This document shows, piece by piece, positions 18,987 through 31,922 of a stretch of DNA of 64,000 bases. The translations under genes and the position numbers were made by a program. The stretch's first letter is position 1. Each line of letters begins with the position of its first letter. The stretch lies in NCBI RefSeq assembly GCF_016412875.1, contig NZ_JAEKPD010000010.1, positions 151,335 through 215,334 on the forward strand. Reading direction: 5' to 3'. The DNA comes from Palleronia pontilimi. GTDB taxonomy: Bacteria > Pseudomonadota > Alphaproteobacteria > Rhodobacterales > Rhodobacteraceae. The notes below the pieces were generated by a model that worked only from the letters and a program-made list of their open reading frames with translations, was not told where the DNA came from and ran no database searches.

Positions 18987-19061
18987 ATGTCGAACACCAC
19001 CATCATCGTCGTCATCGTGGCCGTCATCATCCTTCTGGGTGGCGGTTTCGCGTTCCTCTGA
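18987..19061 (+). CDS. 24-residue single-helix membrane peptide between nuoJ and nuoK
   Basis: ATG at 18987, TGA at 19059-19061. The product starts MSNTT and continues as one unbroken run of Ile/Val/Leu/Ala and then GGGFAFL, enough for a single transmembrane helix. The start is 3 bases after the nuoJ stop, with AGGGG (18973-18977) 9 bases upstream, and the frame ends 18 bases before nuoK. Too short to be certain, but the spacing, the ribosome site and the purely hydrophobic composition argue for a real micropeptide, possibly an accessory of the membrane arm. Confidence 0.5.
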   Translation: MSNTTIIVVIVAVIILLGGGFAFL

Positions 19062-19079
19062 CATCAAAGGGCCCGCGCC

Positions 19080-19385
19080 ATGATCGGACTTGAGCACTAC
19101 CTGACCGTCGCCGCCGCGCTGTTCGTCATCGGCATTTTCGGCCTGTTCCTGAACCGCAAGAACGTCATCATCATCCTGATGAGCATCGAGCTGATGCTGC
19201 TGGCGGTGAACATCAACCTAGTGGCGTTCTCGGCGCATCTGGGCGACCTGGTGGGCCAGGTCTTCACGCTGTTCGTGCTGACCGTGGCGGCGGCCGAGGC
19301 CGCGATCGGCCTGGCGATCCTGGTGTGCTTCTTCCGCAACCGGGGCACCATCGACGTCGAAGACGTCAACGTGATGAAGGGCTGA
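19080..19385 (+). CDS. nuoK: NADH-quinone oxidoreductase subunit K
   Basis: A 101-residue three-helix subunit (MrpC-like). Conserved membrane glutamates are present in [11 protein letters not shown] and in [12 protein letters not shown], part of the proton path. AAGGG precedes the ATG. The C-terminus is short and polar. nuoL begins 6 bases later. Confidence 0.95.
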   Translation: MIGLEHYLTVAAALFVIGIFGLFLNRKNVIIILMSIELMLLAVNINLVAFSAHLGDLVGQVFTLFVLTVAAAEAAIGLAILVCFFRNRGTIDVEDVNVMKG

Positions 19386-19391
19386 CGCGAC

Positions 19392-21617
19392 ATGGCAACG
19401 ATCATCCTGTTCGCGCCGCTGATCGGCGCGCTGATCTGCGGCTTCGGCTGGCGGATCATCGGTGAAAAGCCCGCCCAATGGGTGTCCACGGGCCTGCTGT
19501 TTCTGGCCGCGTTCCTGTCGTGGATCGTGTTCCTGACCCATGACGGCACCACCCAGCAGATCCCGATCCTGCGCTGGATCGAAAGCGGCACCCTGGCCAC
19601 CGACTGGGCGATCCGGCTGGACCGGCTGACGGCGATCATGCTGATCGTCATCACCACAGTGTCGGCCTTGGTGCACCTCTATTCCTTTGGCTACATGGCC
19701 CACGACGAGAACTTCAAGGAAGGCGAAAGCTACCGCCCCCGGTTCTTCGCGTACCTGTCGTTCTTCACCTTCGCCATGCTGATGCTGGTGACCGCCGACA
19801 ACCTGATCCAGATGTTCTTCGGCTGGGAAGGCGTGGGCGTCGCGTCCTATCTTCTGATCGGTTTCTACTACCGCAAGCCGAGTGCCAATGCCGCCGCGAT
19901 CAAGGCATTCGTCGTGAACCGGGTGGGCGATTTCGGCTTCGCGCTGGGGATCTTCGCGCTGTTCTTCATGGTCGACAGCGTGAACTTGGACGACATCTTC
20001 GCTGCCGGGCCGCAGCTGGCCGAGACGCAGCTGACCTTCCTGTGGCGCGACTGGACCGCGTCCGAGGTCATCGCCGTGCTGCTGTTCATCGGCGCCATGG
20101 GCAAATCGGCCCAGCTGTTCCTGCACACCTGGCTGCCCGACGCGATGGAAGGTCCGACGCCTGTGTCGGCCCTGATCCACGCGGCGACCATGGTGACCGC
20201 CGGCGTTTTCCTGGTCTGCCGCATGTCGCCGATCATGGAATACGCCCCAAGTGCGACCGCCTTCGTGACGGTGATCGGTGCGTCGACCGCGTTCTTCGCC
20301 GCTACCGTGGGTCTCGTTCAGAACGACATCAAGCGCGTCATCGCCTATTCGACCTGTTCGCAGCTGGGCTATATGTTCGTGGCCGCAGGCGTGGGCGTCT
20401 ATTCGGTCGCGATGTTCCACCTGTTCACCCACGCCTTCTTCAAGGCGATGCTTTTCCTGGGCGCGGGGTCGGTGATCCACGGGATGCACCACGAGCAGGA
20501 CATGCGGAACTATGGCGGGCTGAAGGACAAGCTGCCCTACACGTTCCTCGCCATGCTGATCGGCACGCTGGCCATCACCGGCGTCGGCATCCCGCTGACC
20601 CATATCGGCTTCGCGGGCTTCCTGTCCAAGGACGCCGTGATCGAATCCGCCTTCGGCGCGCAGTCGCAGCCGGGCATGTACGCTTTCTGGCTGCTGGTGC
20701 TCGCGGCGGCCATGACCAGCTTCTACAGCTGGCGGTTGATGTTTCTGACCTTCTGGGGCGATCCGCGCGGCGACAAGCACACCCATGAACACGCGCACGA
20801 ATCGCCCATGGTGATGCTGGCGCCGCTGGGCGTGCTGGCGCTCGGGTCGGTGCTGGCGGGCATGATCTGGTACGGGTCGTTCTTCGGGGACCACGCGCAG
20901 GTGAACCGCTTCTTCGGCATCCCCGAGCATTCCGAGGCAGCCGAGGACCATGGCGAAGAGGGTGCGTCAGCGACCGAAGAGCAAGCCGCCAGCGGCTCCG
21001 AGACCGCCGCCGGTTCGACGGACGACGCGGGCGAAGGCGTCGGCGAAGCGGTCGAGGAGCTGGCCCAGGGCGACGTGACCGAGGCCGTGGACGACGCCAC
21101 CGAGCCGACCGAGGATTCCCACGCGGCCGACGCCACCCATGGCGAGGTCATGGCGGGCGGCTGGGAAGCAGGCGCCATCTACATGGCTCCCGAAAATCAC
21201 GTGATGGACGATGCCCACCACGCCCCGACCTGGGTCAAGGTCAGCCCGTTCTTCGCCATGCTGCTGGGGCTTGGACTGTCGTGGCTGATGTATATCCGCC
21301 GTCCCGACTTGCCGGGTCGCCTGGCCGAAAGCCAGCCGTTCCTCTACCAGTTCCTGCTGAACAAGTGGTATTTCGACGAGATCTACGACGCCGTCTTCGT
21401 GAGGCCCGCAAAGAAGATCGGCCGTTTCCTGTGGACGCGCGGCGACGGCGCGGTGATCGACGGCGGCATCAACGGCGTGGCCATGGGGCTGATCCCGTTG
21501 CTGACCCGCTATGCAGGCCGGGCGCAGTCGGGGTATCTGTTCCACTACGCCTTCGCCATGGTGCTGGGCATCGCCCTGCTGATCACCTGGATGACGCTTG
21601 GCGGAGGGGCCGAATAA
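19392..21617 (+). CDS. nuoL: NADH-quinone oxidoreductase subunit L with acidic insertion
   Basis: A 741-residue antiporter-like proton-pumping subunit, longer than E. coli NuoL (613). The proton-pump core is normal: [19 protein letters not shown] with the key Glu, [19 protein letters not shown] with the helix-7 Lys, and the helix-8 His region. The extra length is mostly an Ala/Glu/Asp-rich low-complexity stretch at about residues 511-583 between late helices, ahead of the lateral helix. The last helix is present ([18 protein letters not shown]). Confidence 0.95.
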   Translation: MATIILFAPLIGALICGFGWRIIGEKPAQWVSTGLLFLAAFLSWIVFLTHDGTTQQIPILRWIESGTLATDWAIRLDRLTAIMLIVITTVSALVHLYSFGYMAHDENFKEGESYRPRFFAYLSFFTFAMLMLVTADNLIQMFFGWEGVGVASYLLIGFYYRKPSANAAAIKAFVVNRVGDFGFALGIFALFFMVDSVNLDDIFAAGPQLAETQLTFLWRDWTASEVIAVLLFIGAMGKSAQLFLHTWLPDAMEGPTPVSALIHAATMVTAGVFLVCRMSPIMEYAPSATAFVTVIGASTAFFAATVGLVQNDIKRVIAYSTCSQLGYMFVAAGVGVYSVAMFHLFTHAFFKAMLFLGAGSVIHGMHHEQDMRNYGGLKDKLPYTFLAMLIGTLAITGVGIPLTHIGFAGFLSKDAVIESAFGAQSQPGMYAFWLLVLAAAMTSFYSWRLMFLTFWGDPRGDKHTHEHAHESPMVMLAPLGVLALGSVLAGMIWYGSFFGDHAQVNRFFGIPEHSEAAEDHGEEGASATEEQAASGSETAAGSTDDAGEGVGEAVEELAQGDVTEAVDDATEPTEDSHAADATHGEVMAGGWEAGAIYMAPENHVMDDAHHAPTWVKVSPFFAMLLGLGLSWLMYIRRPDLPGRLAESQPFLYQFLLNKWYFDEIYDAVFVRPAKKIGRFLWTRGDGAVIDGGINGVAMGLIPLLTRYAGRAQSGYLFHYAFAMVLGIALLITWMTLGGGAE

Positions 21618-23171
<1,554 letters not shown>

Positions 23172-23182
23172 GGATCCCGCGT

Positions 23183-24622
23183 ATGAGCTCTGCCGATTTC
23201 GCCATTCTCGCGCCCGAGATCGTCCTGTCGATCTACGCGATGCTGGGCCTTCTGGCCGCAGTTTATACCGTGAAGGACGGGCTGGCCGCGGCGCTGGTCT
23301 GGTCCACGGCGACCTTGTTCGTGGTGCTGGCGGCGTGGATCGGGCTTTCGGGATCGGGCGACAACGTGGCCTTCAACGGGATGTTCCACGACGACGCCTT
23401 CTCGCGGTTCGCCAAGGTCACGATCCTGCTGTCGGCGGCCGCCGTGCTGCTGATGAGCCAGGAATACATGGCCCGTCGCGGCCTGTTACGGTTCGAGTTC
23501 CCGCTGCTGGTGGCGCTGGCCGCCGTGGGCATGATGGTCATGGTCAGCGCGGGCGACCTGATGGCGCTTTACATGGGGCTCGAGCTGCAATCCCTCTCGC
23601 TCTATGTCGTCGCTGCCCTGCGCCGCGACAGCGTGAAATCCACCGAGGCGGGACTGAAATACTTCGTGCTGGGCGCGCTGTCGTCGGGCCTGCTGCTCTA
23701 CGGCGCGTCGCTGACCTACGGCTTCGCGGGCACGACGCTCTTCTCGGGCATCATCGCCTCGGCGGGCGAGGGCACGGCGTCGCTGGGCCTGCTTTTCGGC
23801 TTGGTGTTCATCGCCGCGGGCCTGGCCTTCAAGGTCAGCGCCGCGCCCTTCCACATGTGGACACCCGATGTCTACGAAGGCTCGCCCACGCCGGTCACCG
23901 CCTTCTTCGCCACCGCCCCCAAGGTGGCTGCCATGGGCCTGATGGCGCGCGTCGTCCACGACGCCTTCGGCGGCGTCAGCGCGGACTGGACGCAGGTGCT
24001 GGCGGCGCTGTCGGTGGCGTCGATGTTCCTGGGCGCCATCGCGGCCATCGGGCAGACCGATATCAAGCGGCTGATGGCCTATTCGTCGATCAATCACATG
24101 GGCTTCGCGCTGATGGGGCTGGCCAGCGGCAGCGCCTTCGGGGTGCAGGCGATGCTGGTCTACATGGCGATCTACGTCACCATGAATATCGGCACCTTCG
24201 CCTTCATCCTGACCATGGAAAAGGACGGCGTTCCGGTCGTGCGTATCGACGCGCTGAACAATTACGCCAAACGCGAGCCGACGAAGGCGCTGGCGGTCCT
24301 GATCCTGATGTTCTCCATGGCAGGCGTGCCGCCGCTGGTGGGCTTTTTCGGCAAGTTCTACGTGCTGACGGCCGCGGTGGATGCGGGCATGGCGTGGCTT
24401 GCGGTGCTGGGCGTGATCGCATCGGCCATCGCCGCGTATTACTACCTGCGGATCGTCTACTACATGTATTTCGGCGTCGAGTCGGATGCACTGAATGGCG
24501 GCAAGTCCCCGATCCTGTGGGGCTTCCTGATGGTATCGGCGGCGGCCATGGTGGTGGGCGTCATCAACCTCTTCGGGATCGAGGGCGCGGCGGCGCTGGC
24601 GGCGGAAACCCTTGTCAACTGA
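23183..24622 (+). CDS. nuoN: NADH-quinone oxidoreductase subunit N
   Basis: A 479-residue antiporter-like subunit, last of the nuo genes. The conserved [19 protein letters not shown] holds the membrane Glu, and [19 protein letters not shown] the helix-7 Lys. The nuoL-M-N order is standard. Its 3' end overlaps the biotin ligase start by 11 bases, so birA, coaX and rnj may be transcribed with the complex I genes. Confidence 0.96.
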   Translation: MSSADFAILAPEIVLSIYAMLGLLAAVYTVKDGLAAALVWSTATLFVVLAAWIGLSGSGDNVAFNGMFHDDAFSRFAKVTILLSAAAVLLMSQEYMARRGLLRFEFPLLVALAAVGMMVMVSAGDLMALYMGLELQSLSLYVVAALRRDSVKSTEAGLKYFVLGALSSGLLLYGASLTYGFAGTTLFSGIIASAGEGTASLGLLFGLVFIAAGLAFKVSAAPFHMWTPDVYEGSPTPVTAFFATAPKVAAMGLMARVVHDAFGGVSADWTQVLAALSVASMFLGAIAAIGQTDIKRLMAYSSINHMGFALMGLASGSAFGVQAMLVYMAIYVTMNIGTFAFILTMEKDGVPVVRIDALNNYAKREPTKALAVLILMFSMAGVPPLVGFFGKFYVLTAAVDAGMAWLAVLGVIASAIAAYYYLRIVYYMYFGVESDALNGGKSPILWGFLMVSAAAMVVGVINLFGIEGAAALAAETLVN

Positions 24623-25349
24623 GCCCGTCTGGCCCGAAGGCTACGCCCAGATCGTTCGCGAAACCGTCGACAGCACCAATGCCGAGGGGCTGCGGCTGGC
24701 GGGTGAGCTGGAATATCCGACTTGGATCCTCGGACTTGAGCAGACCGGTGCGCGCGGGCGCCGCGGCCACGGCTGGCAGACCCCGCGGGGCAATTTCGCG
24801 GCCACGCTGATGCTGCGCCCCACGGGCACCGCCGGTTGGGCCGCCCTGCGCAGCTTCATGGCGGCCAATGCGCTGTTCGAGACGCTGGCGCTGTATATGG
24901 ACCGGTCGCGGCTGGCGCTGAAATGGCCCAACGACGTGCTGCTGGACGGGGGCAAGGTGGCTGGCATCCTGCTCGAGACGACCAGCAACGGCAGCCAGAT
25001 CGATTGGCTGGCCATCGGGATCGGCGTGAACCTGGCGCACGTGCCGCCGGGCATCCGGGACGCCGCCTTCCCGCCCGTCGCGATGGACGAGGCCCCCGAT
25101 CCCGAAGACTTCCTGCTGCGGCTTGCGGGTCATTACGCGACGCAGGAAAGCATCCTGGAGCAGCTGGGCTTCGAGCCGATCCGCGAGAAATGGCTGCGCC
25201 ACGCCGCCCGCCTGGGCGAGGTCATCACCGCCGATACCGGGCAGGAAGAACTGACCGGCGTCTTCCGCACCATCGACGAGGCCGGGCAGCTGATCCTGGA
25301 CACCCCCCAGGGCGAGCGCCGCATCGCCGCCGCCGATATCTTCTTCTAG
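24612..25349 (+). CDS. birA: Biotin--[acetyl-CoA-carboxylase] ligase (monofunctional BirA)
   Basis: A 245-residue enzyme that activates biotin as biotinyl-AMP and attaches it to carrier lysines such as that of the carboxylase at 1829. The biotin-binding loop is [10 protein letters not shown] near residue 45, and [19 protein letters not shown] follows. There is no N-terminal helix-turn-helix, so it is a class I ligase without repressor function. The start is TTG at 24612, inside the end of nuoN; the conserved STxxxA motif ([10 protein letters not shown]) begins soon after. Confidence 0.93.
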   Translation: MSTEPVWPEGYAQIVRETVDSTNAEGLRLAGELEYPTWILGLEQTGARGRRGHGWQTPRGNFAATLMLRPTGTAGWAALRSFMAANALFETLALYMDRSRLALKWPNDVLLDGGKVAGILLETTSNGSQIDWLAIGIGVNLAHVPPGIRDAAFPPVAMDEAPDPEDFLLRLAGHYATQESILEQLGFEPIREKWLRHAARLGEVITADTGQEELTGVFRTIDEAGQLILDTPQGERRIAAADIFF

Positions 25350-25361
25350 GGGGCGGGGAGG

Positions 25362-26138
25362 ATGCTTCTGGCGATTGATTGCGGCAACACGAACACGGTG
25401 TTTGCGCTGTGGGACGGGACCGAGTTCCTGGCCACCTGGCGCTGCTCGACGGAATGGCGACGGACGGCGGACGAATATTACGTCTGGCTGAAGACGCTGA
25501 TGAAGCTGGAAGGCATCGACGTGACGGTGACCGAGGTCATCGTCAGTTCGACCGTGCCCCGCGTGGTCTTCAACCTCCGGATCCTGTGCAACCGCTACTT
25601 CGACTGCCGCCCCTACGTCGTGGGCAAGCCGGACTGCGCGCTGCCCATCGGCGTCCGCGTGGACGAAGGCACGGCAGTGGGGCCCGACCGGCTGGTGAAC
25701 ACCGCGGGCGGGTTCGATCTGCATGGCGGCGATCTGATCGTGGTGGATTTCGGCACCGCGACCACCTTCGACGTGGTGGGACGTGACGGCGCCTATGAGG
25801 GTGGCGTGATCGCACCGGGTGTGAATCTGTCGCTGCAGGCCCTACATGAGGCAGCAGCGGCCTTGCCCCTGGTGGACATCACTAAGCCGAACCAGGTGGT
25901 GGGCAAGAACACCGTCGATTGCATGCAATCAGGGATATTCTGGGGCTATGTGGGCCTCATCAACGGGGTGGTCGAGCGTATCCGCGAGGAGCGCGCCCGC
26001 CCCATGAAAGTTATCGGAACGGGCGGGCTGGCGCCATTATTCCAGCAAGGGGACGCGTCGTTCGACGTGTTCGAAGACAATCTGACGATGCACGGACTGA
26101 CCGTGATCTATCGCCATAACAAGGACTTGGAAAACTAG
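25362..26138 (+). CDS. coaX: Type III pantothenate kinase
   Basis: A 258-residue ASKHA-fold kinase that phosphorylates pantothenate, the first step of coenzyme A synthesis. The phosphate-1 motif AIDCGNTNTVFA is at residues 4-15, GPDRLVN lies near residue 107 and the DFGTATTFDVV motif near residue 128. Type III enzymes are insensitive to CoA feedback and accept ATP poorly. Located 12 bases after birA and 1 base before rnj. Confidence 0.95.
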   Translation: MLLAIDCGNTNTVFALWDGTEFLATWRCSTEWRRTADEYYVWLKTLMKLEGIDVTVTEVIVSSTVPRVVFNLRILCNRYFDCRPYVVGKPDCALPIGVRVDEGTAVGPDRLVNTAGGFDLHGGDLIVVDFGTATTFDVVGRDGAYEGGVIAPGVNLSLQALHEAAAALPLVDITKPNQVVGKNTVDCMQSGIFWGYVGLINGVVERIREERARPMKVIGTGGLAPLFQQGDASFDVFEDNLTMHGLTVIYRHNKDLEN

Positions 26139-26139
26139 T

Positions 26140-27807
26140 ATGAGCAAGGAACGACTGATCTATCTCCCCCTCGGAGGCGCGGGGGAGATCGGAATGAATT
26201 GTTACGTCTATGGCTACGGCGCACCGGACAAGGAACGGCTGATCGTGGTCGATCTGGGCGTGACGTTCCCGGACATGGACACGACACCGGGGGTGGACCT
26301 GATCTTCCCGGACGTGACGTGGCTGGAAGAGCGCCGCGACCGGATTGAAGGCATCTTCATCACCCACGCCCACGAGGATCACGTGGGTGCCATCGGCCAT
26401 TTGTGGTCGAAGCTGGACGCGCCGGTCTATGCCCGCGCCTTCACGGCCCACCACGCGCGCCGCAAGATGGAAGAGCAGGGGCACAATCCCGACAAGGTGC
26501 AGGTCATGGGCATCTGGCCCGAGATGCGTCAGTTCGGGCCGTTCAATATCGGTTTCCTGCCGGTGTCGCACTCGATCCCCGAAAGCTCGGCCATGGTGAT
26601 CGAAACCAAGGGCGGCCGCGTAATCCATACCGGCGATTTCAAGATCGACTACGACCCCGGCGTGGGCGAGGCCTTCGATCGCGACCTGTGGGCCGAGGCA
26701 TCGAAAGGCGGCGTGAAGGCGCTGGTCTGCGATTCGACCAACATCTTCTCGGGGACGGAAGGGCGCAGCGAATCGTCGCTGGCGCCCGAGATCACCCGCA
26801 TGGTGGCCGAACAGCCGGGCATGGTGGTGGCGACCACTTTCGCGTCGAACGTGGCGCGGGTGAAGACGCTGGCCGAAGCGGGCATCGCCGCGGGCCGATC
26901 GGTCTGCCTGATGGGCCGTGCCATGCGCCGGATGATCGAGGCTTCGGTGGAAACCGGGGTGCTGCACGACTTCCCGTCGACGATCCAGCCAGAGGACGCG
27001 CGCGAATTGCCGCGCGAGAACTTGATGCTGATCGTCACCGGTAGCCAGGGCGAACGACGGGCCGCCTCGGCGCAGCTGGCGCGCGGCAAGTACATGGGCC
27101 TGACCCTGGCCGAGGGCGACACGTTCCTGTTCTCGTCGAAGACCATTCCCGGCAACGAGCGGGGCGTGATCTCGATCATGAACCAGTTTTCCGAGCAGGG
27201 CGTGGACGTCGTGGACGATGATGGCGGGCGCTACCACGTGTCGGGCCACGCCAACCGGCCCGATATCCAGGCGATGCACGATCTGGTGAAGCCGCAGATG
27301 GTGATCCCGATGCACGGCGAACACCGGCACCTGCGCGAACACGTGAAGCTGGCCAAGTCCGGTGGCCGCGCCGGTGTGCTGGCGCCCAACGGCACCTGCG
27401 TCTCGCTGTCGGGCAACAAGCCCGAGGTCGTGGAATATGTCGAGACAGGCCGCGTTTACCTGGACGGGGCGGTGCAGGTCGGTGCGCTGGACGGCATCGT
27501 GCGCGACCGGATCCGCATGGCGCTGAATGGCCACGCGGTGGTGACCATGATCATCGACGAAGACGACGCTCCGCTGGGCGATCCGTGGGTCGAGCTGATG
27601 GGCCTGCCCGACAAGGGCCGGTCGAACACGTCGCTGGTCGACGTGATGGAAGCCGATCTCGGCCAGTTCCTGCAGCGCGCCAATGACAAGACGCTGATGG
27701 ACGACGCCAAGCTGGAGGACGAGCTGCGCAAGGTCGCGCGGCAGACCGCGCTGGACGAGATCGGGCGCAAGCCCGAGGTGACAGTCGTGGTGTCGCGCCT
27801 GAACTGA
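26140..27807 (+). CDS. rnj: Ribonuclease J
   Basis: A 555-residue metallo-beta-lactamase/beta-CASP ribonuclease with 5'-3' exonuclease and endonuclease activity on RNA. The metal site HAHEDH is at residues 76-81, a further ligand is in LPVSHSIPES, and IHTGDFKID follows. The beta-CASP part contains ATTFASNVARV and VTGSQGE, and MHGEHRH is near residue 390. The usual C-terminal dimerisation domain is present. Alphaproteobacteria often carry RNase J besides RNase E. Confidence 0.95.
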   Translation: MSKERLIYLPLGGAGEIGMNCYVYGYGAPDKERLIVVDLGVTFPDMDTTPGVDLIFPDVTWLEERRDRIEGIFITHAHEDHVGAIGHLWSKLDAPVYARAFTAHHARRKMEEQGHNPDKVQVMGIWPEMRQFGPFNIGFLPVSHSIPESSAMVIETKGGRVIHTGDFKIDYDPGVGEAFDRDLWAEASKGGVKALVCDSTNIFSGTEGRSESSLAPEITRMVAEQPGMVVATTFASNVARVKTLAEAGIAAGRSVCLMGRAMRRMIEASVETGVLHDFPSTIQPEDARELPRENLMLIVTGSQGERRAASAQLARGKYMGLTLAEGDTFLFSSKTIPGNERGVISIMNQFSEQGVDVVDDDGGRYHVSGHANRPDIQAMHDLVKPQMVIPMHGEHRHLREHVKLAKSGGRAGVLAPNGTCVSLSGNKPEVVEYVETGRVYLDGAVQVGALDGIVRDRIRMALNGHAVVTMIIDEDDAPLGDPWVELMGLPDKGRSNTSLVDVMEADLGQFLQRANDKTLMDDAKLEDELRKVARQTALDEIGRKPEVTVVVSRLN

Positions 27808-27816
27808 CATGTTGGA

Positions 27817-27833
27817 GGGGGCCTTGCGCCCCC
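27817..27833 (+). terminator. GC-rich hairpin after rnj
   Basis: GGGGGC (27817-27822) and GCCCCC (27828-27833) form a 6-bp stem around CTTGC, 9 bases after the rnj stop. There is no T-run, so as a terminator it is weak; similar GGGGGC-loop-GCCCCC hairpins occur next to a dispersed 22-base motif in this window (27856, 48908). Confidence 0.4.
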
Positions 27834-27855
27834 GCCGCTGGCGCGGCCCCCCGCA

Positions 27856-27877
27856 AGGTATTTCGGGAAAGATGAAG
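27856..27877. repeat. Dispersed intergenic motif, copy 1
   Basis: AGGTATTTCGGGAAAGATGA then AG. The same 22-base motif with one to three changes occurs at 48908-48929 and 63566-63587, always in a gap at gene ends and with a G/C hairpin nearby in two of three cases. Here it fills the space between rnj and the - strand gene that ends at 27879. Confidence 0.6.
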
Positions 27878-27878
27878 T

Positions 27879-28514
27879 CTAGTCACTGTCGTGGCAGAGG
27901 TAGACCGCGCCGCCGACGGCCACGACGCTGACGGCGGCGGCCCCGGCCAGGGCAGGGGCTGCCAGGGCTGCCGACAGGGCCGTGCCCGCGCCCGTGCCCA
28001 GGCTGGACAGCACCGACGCCGCGCTGCCCGACACCATGGCGGCACCGGACGCGTGCAGCACGGCGCTGGTGCGGCTTTCGCCCTCGCGGCGGTTGGTGAC
28101 GATATCGGTGGCCGCGCCGGCGACGTTGAGCGCCCCGTCCTTTGCGGCATTCACGCGGTCGCAGGTGGTCACCGCGCAGCGGCCGCGGAACGTCCGCTCG
28201 CCCGGAACCAGCAGATAACCCAGCAAATCGTCGGGCAGCAGGCAGTAGCCGCTGAGATCCTCGTCGGGAACTTCGTTTGCCAGGAATGCGATCAGCGTTT
28301 CGCTGTCGCAGGCAGGCGGGCGGCCGAGCACCTTGTCGACGCCCAAGCCCGCCCAGCGCGCGCCGCGTTCCCGCAGGGACGGCGTTTCCGGCGCGACCGC
28401 CAGCGCGTCGCGGTCGATGAGGATCTCGGTGGAATTGACGTCGGCGCGGCAGATGTCTTCGGCCAGGGCCGGGAAAGCGCAGCAAAGAAGGGCTGTCAGA
28501 AGGGCATATCTCAT
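27879..28514 (-). CDS. Exported protein of unknown function
   Basis: A 211-residue protein with a signal peptide (RYALLTALLCCAFPALA, then EDIC). Six or so cysteines are spread through the mature part (DIC, PAC, GYC, GRC, TTC, YLC), suggesting disulfides. The C-terminal third is Ala/Gly/Ser-rich and hydrophobic (ALAAPALAGAAAVSVVAVGG), possibly a membrane-associated segment. A TTG at 28523 would add three residues (MKG); neither start has an ideal ribosome site. It starts 10 bases after the helicase stop (1 base if the TTG is used), so they may form one operon. Not recognised. Confidence 0.7.
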   Translation of the reverse strand: MRYALLTALLCCAFPALAEDICRADVNSTEILIDRDALAVAPETPSLRERGARWAGLGVDKVLGRPPACDSETLIAFLANEVPDEDLSGYCLLPDDLLGYLLVPGERTFRGRCAVTTCDRVNAAKDGALNVAGAATDIVTNRREGESRTSAVLHASGAAMVSGSAASVLSSLGTGAGTALSAALAAPALAGAAAVSVVAVGGAVYLCHDSD

Positions 28515-28524
28515 GCCCTTCAAA

Positions 28525-29991
<1,467 letters not shown>

Positions 29992-30104
29992 GTGCGTCCG
30001 ATTTTCTGCGGCCTCGGCCGCAAGTTCAGGACGAATTGGCCGCCCCGCTTCCCGACCGCGCGCATCGCGGTCGCGCGGGTAGCTACCGCGGATGGCCCAC
30101 TCCG

Positions 30105-30860
30105 TCAATCGTGACGGATCGGCGCAGGGATCGGCGGAGTTTGGCGGTCGCCCCAGACGAGCCCGCGATAGTCGAAACCGCGCTCGATCGTCGGCTTCAC
30201 GATGCGGAAATAGGGTGACAGGTCGAAATCCCGGGGCACGAACAGCGAATGGTGGCGGATATGAAGGATCTCGGCCCGACCGTCGGGGGCCAGACCATGG
30301 TTCAGCGGCAGGATCGGATAGCGCACGCATTGGAAGGCCTCAGCGATGACGGTCGAGCACAAGGCCCGTGTCGGATCGCCCGAGCCCAGTGCCAGCATCC
30401 GCCGCCGGAAGCGCCGGGGAACGGGCGGGCGCGGCATCAGGTAGCGGGCCAGGTCCACGATGTTCTTCAGGTCGTACATCTTGCCCACGGCGGCCCGCAT
30501 GTGCCCGACCACCCTGTCGCGCGCGGCGGAGTCCAGATCGACGGGTCGGCAGATCCGTGTGTTCATATGGCCGTATTTGCTCAGCGGCGCGTAATGCACG
30601 CCGCCCTGCAGGTCCGCCTCGATCAGGTCGCGGTCCGGCCCGTCGCCCACGAAGAAGGCGGCATGCGACCAGGTCGAGGTCGTCAGGTACTTGATCGCCG
30701 TCGAAATGCGCGTGTCGCCCTCGACAAGCAGCACATCGGCGGGCTGCATTTCGGCGCACAGCTCGTCATGCGGGGTCACGTCGAAGCTTTCATACACCGC
30801 GACACGCTGTTCGAGGTATCGGGCCAGCACCCGGCCCAGTCGGGTTCGGATCGGTGTCAT
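30105..30860 (-). CDS. YiiX/YebB-like NlpC/P60-type cysteine hydrolase
   Basis: A 251-residue protein that looks like the circularly permuted papain-fold (YiiX, DUF830) group. The putative catalytic His is in TTSTWSHAAFFVGDG and the putative Cys in ALCSTVIAEAF; permuted members have His before Cys, as here. The start ATG 30860 has AAAGG 7 bases upstream. No signal peptide. Substrate unknown; relatives act on amide or lipid bonds. Family assignment is by motif recognition only. Confidence 0.65.
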   Translation of the reverse strand: MTPIRTRLGRVLARYLEQRVAVYESFDVTPHDELCAEMQPADVLLVEGDTRISTAIKYLTTSTWSHAAFFVGDGPDRDLIEADLQGGVHYAPLSKYGHMNTRICRPVDLDSAARDRVVGHMRAAVGKMYDLKNIVDLARYLMPRPPVPRRFRRRMLALGSGDPTRALCSTVIAEAFQCVRYPILPLNHGLAPDGRAEILHIRHHSLFVPRDFDLSPYFRIVKPTIERGFDYRGLVWGDRQTPPIPAPIRHD

Positions 30861-30969
30861 GCCGCTGCCTTTCGCCCTTTTTGACGGCTGCCGGATCATA
30901 GCACAGTGGCCTCAAAACGGCGCGTTTTCGGGCGTGGCGCCAAGGGGACGCGGTCCCCGCTACCGGCGG

Positions 30970-31827
30970 CTACAGGACCTCGGCGAACCGGGCGGGGATC
31001 TCGATCAGGATGCCGCGCTCCACGTTGGCCCCTTCGGCGATATGTCCCACGCGGGTGCGCACGCGGCCGGGGCGTGGCGAGGCGAGCTGGGCGCGCGCCG
31101 TTTCGATCGCCGGATCGCCGGGGGCAGGAGTGGCTGCGTTGACTTCGTCGAACCGGTTGAGGCGGCCCTTCACATGGCGGTTCAGCGACTCGTGCGTACC
31201 GCCGTCGATGCGCTCGACCAGCCGGGCGTCGGCGATGTCCTGGTCATGCAGCGCCAGGTGAAACAAGACCAGCCGGTCCGAGATGCGCACTTCCTGGAAA
31301 TCGGCGCGGTGATAGCCCCGCTCTCAGGTGGCCGGGTGGAAGACGACGCAGGGCTTGGTGAATTCACGCGTGATGACGCCGTGCCTGCGCTGCGCGAGGA
31401 TCGATCCCGCTTCCTGCGACAGGGCAGACTCGTTCGCGATGTCGTGGATGACGTCAATGCCAAGCGCCGAGATGCAGCCCTGGTCGCGTTCGGCAAGGAT
31501 CGCGTCCGCAAGCGACAGTCCCGATTGCGGGTCCGCGACGAGAAACTCGTCGGTATCGGCCCTGACCACGGCCTTGTATTGGCCCAGCAGGAAGGCCGCG
31601 AAATCCGAGCAGAGCGCGGCCGACCAGTCGTTGCGCGGGCCGCGCGGCATGGGTCCGTCGAATGTCAGCACGTTCACCCCGGGCGGAAGCGCGGGCATCG
31701 TCCAGTCGCTGCCGTGGCGCAGCACGAACAACGCCTGAAGGCCAAAGGCGGCGCCATAGTGATCGATACATTTGCGCAGGAAATAGCTGTCGTTGCGCAC
31801 CAGCGTGAAGGCGGCGATGTCACTCAT
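30970..31827 (-). pseudogene. Glycosyltransferase-family-2-like gene interrupted by an in-frame TGA
   Basis: The first 167 codons (31827 down to the stop at 31324-31326) read like a glycosyltransferase 2-type protein: AAFTLVRNDSYFLRKCIDHY, then VVRADTDEFLV with the DxD-like metal motif. After TGA the same frame continues without a break for 118 codons (ERGYHRADFQEVRISDRLVL and on to TGA at 30970). Both parts together (about 285 residues) match one normal protein, and TGG (Trp) to TGA is the simplest explanation. Either a recent nonsense mutation, a sequencing error or readthrough. ATG 31836 is an alternative start. Confidence 0.65.
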
Positions 31828-31922
31828 GAGAGGCATACTCGTCGAAGCCACGGGCGGCGGGATTTTTGCGCAAACGCTGGCCGAGCACAAGCGCGGCCCT
31901 CGCGCCGGGTCCGCATGCGGGC

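Noticed and set aside
31324..31326. In-frame TGA as a selenocysteine codon
   Set aside because: Glycosyltransferases are not selenoproteins and no selenocysteine machinery or SECIS-like element is seen; TGG mutation is simpler.
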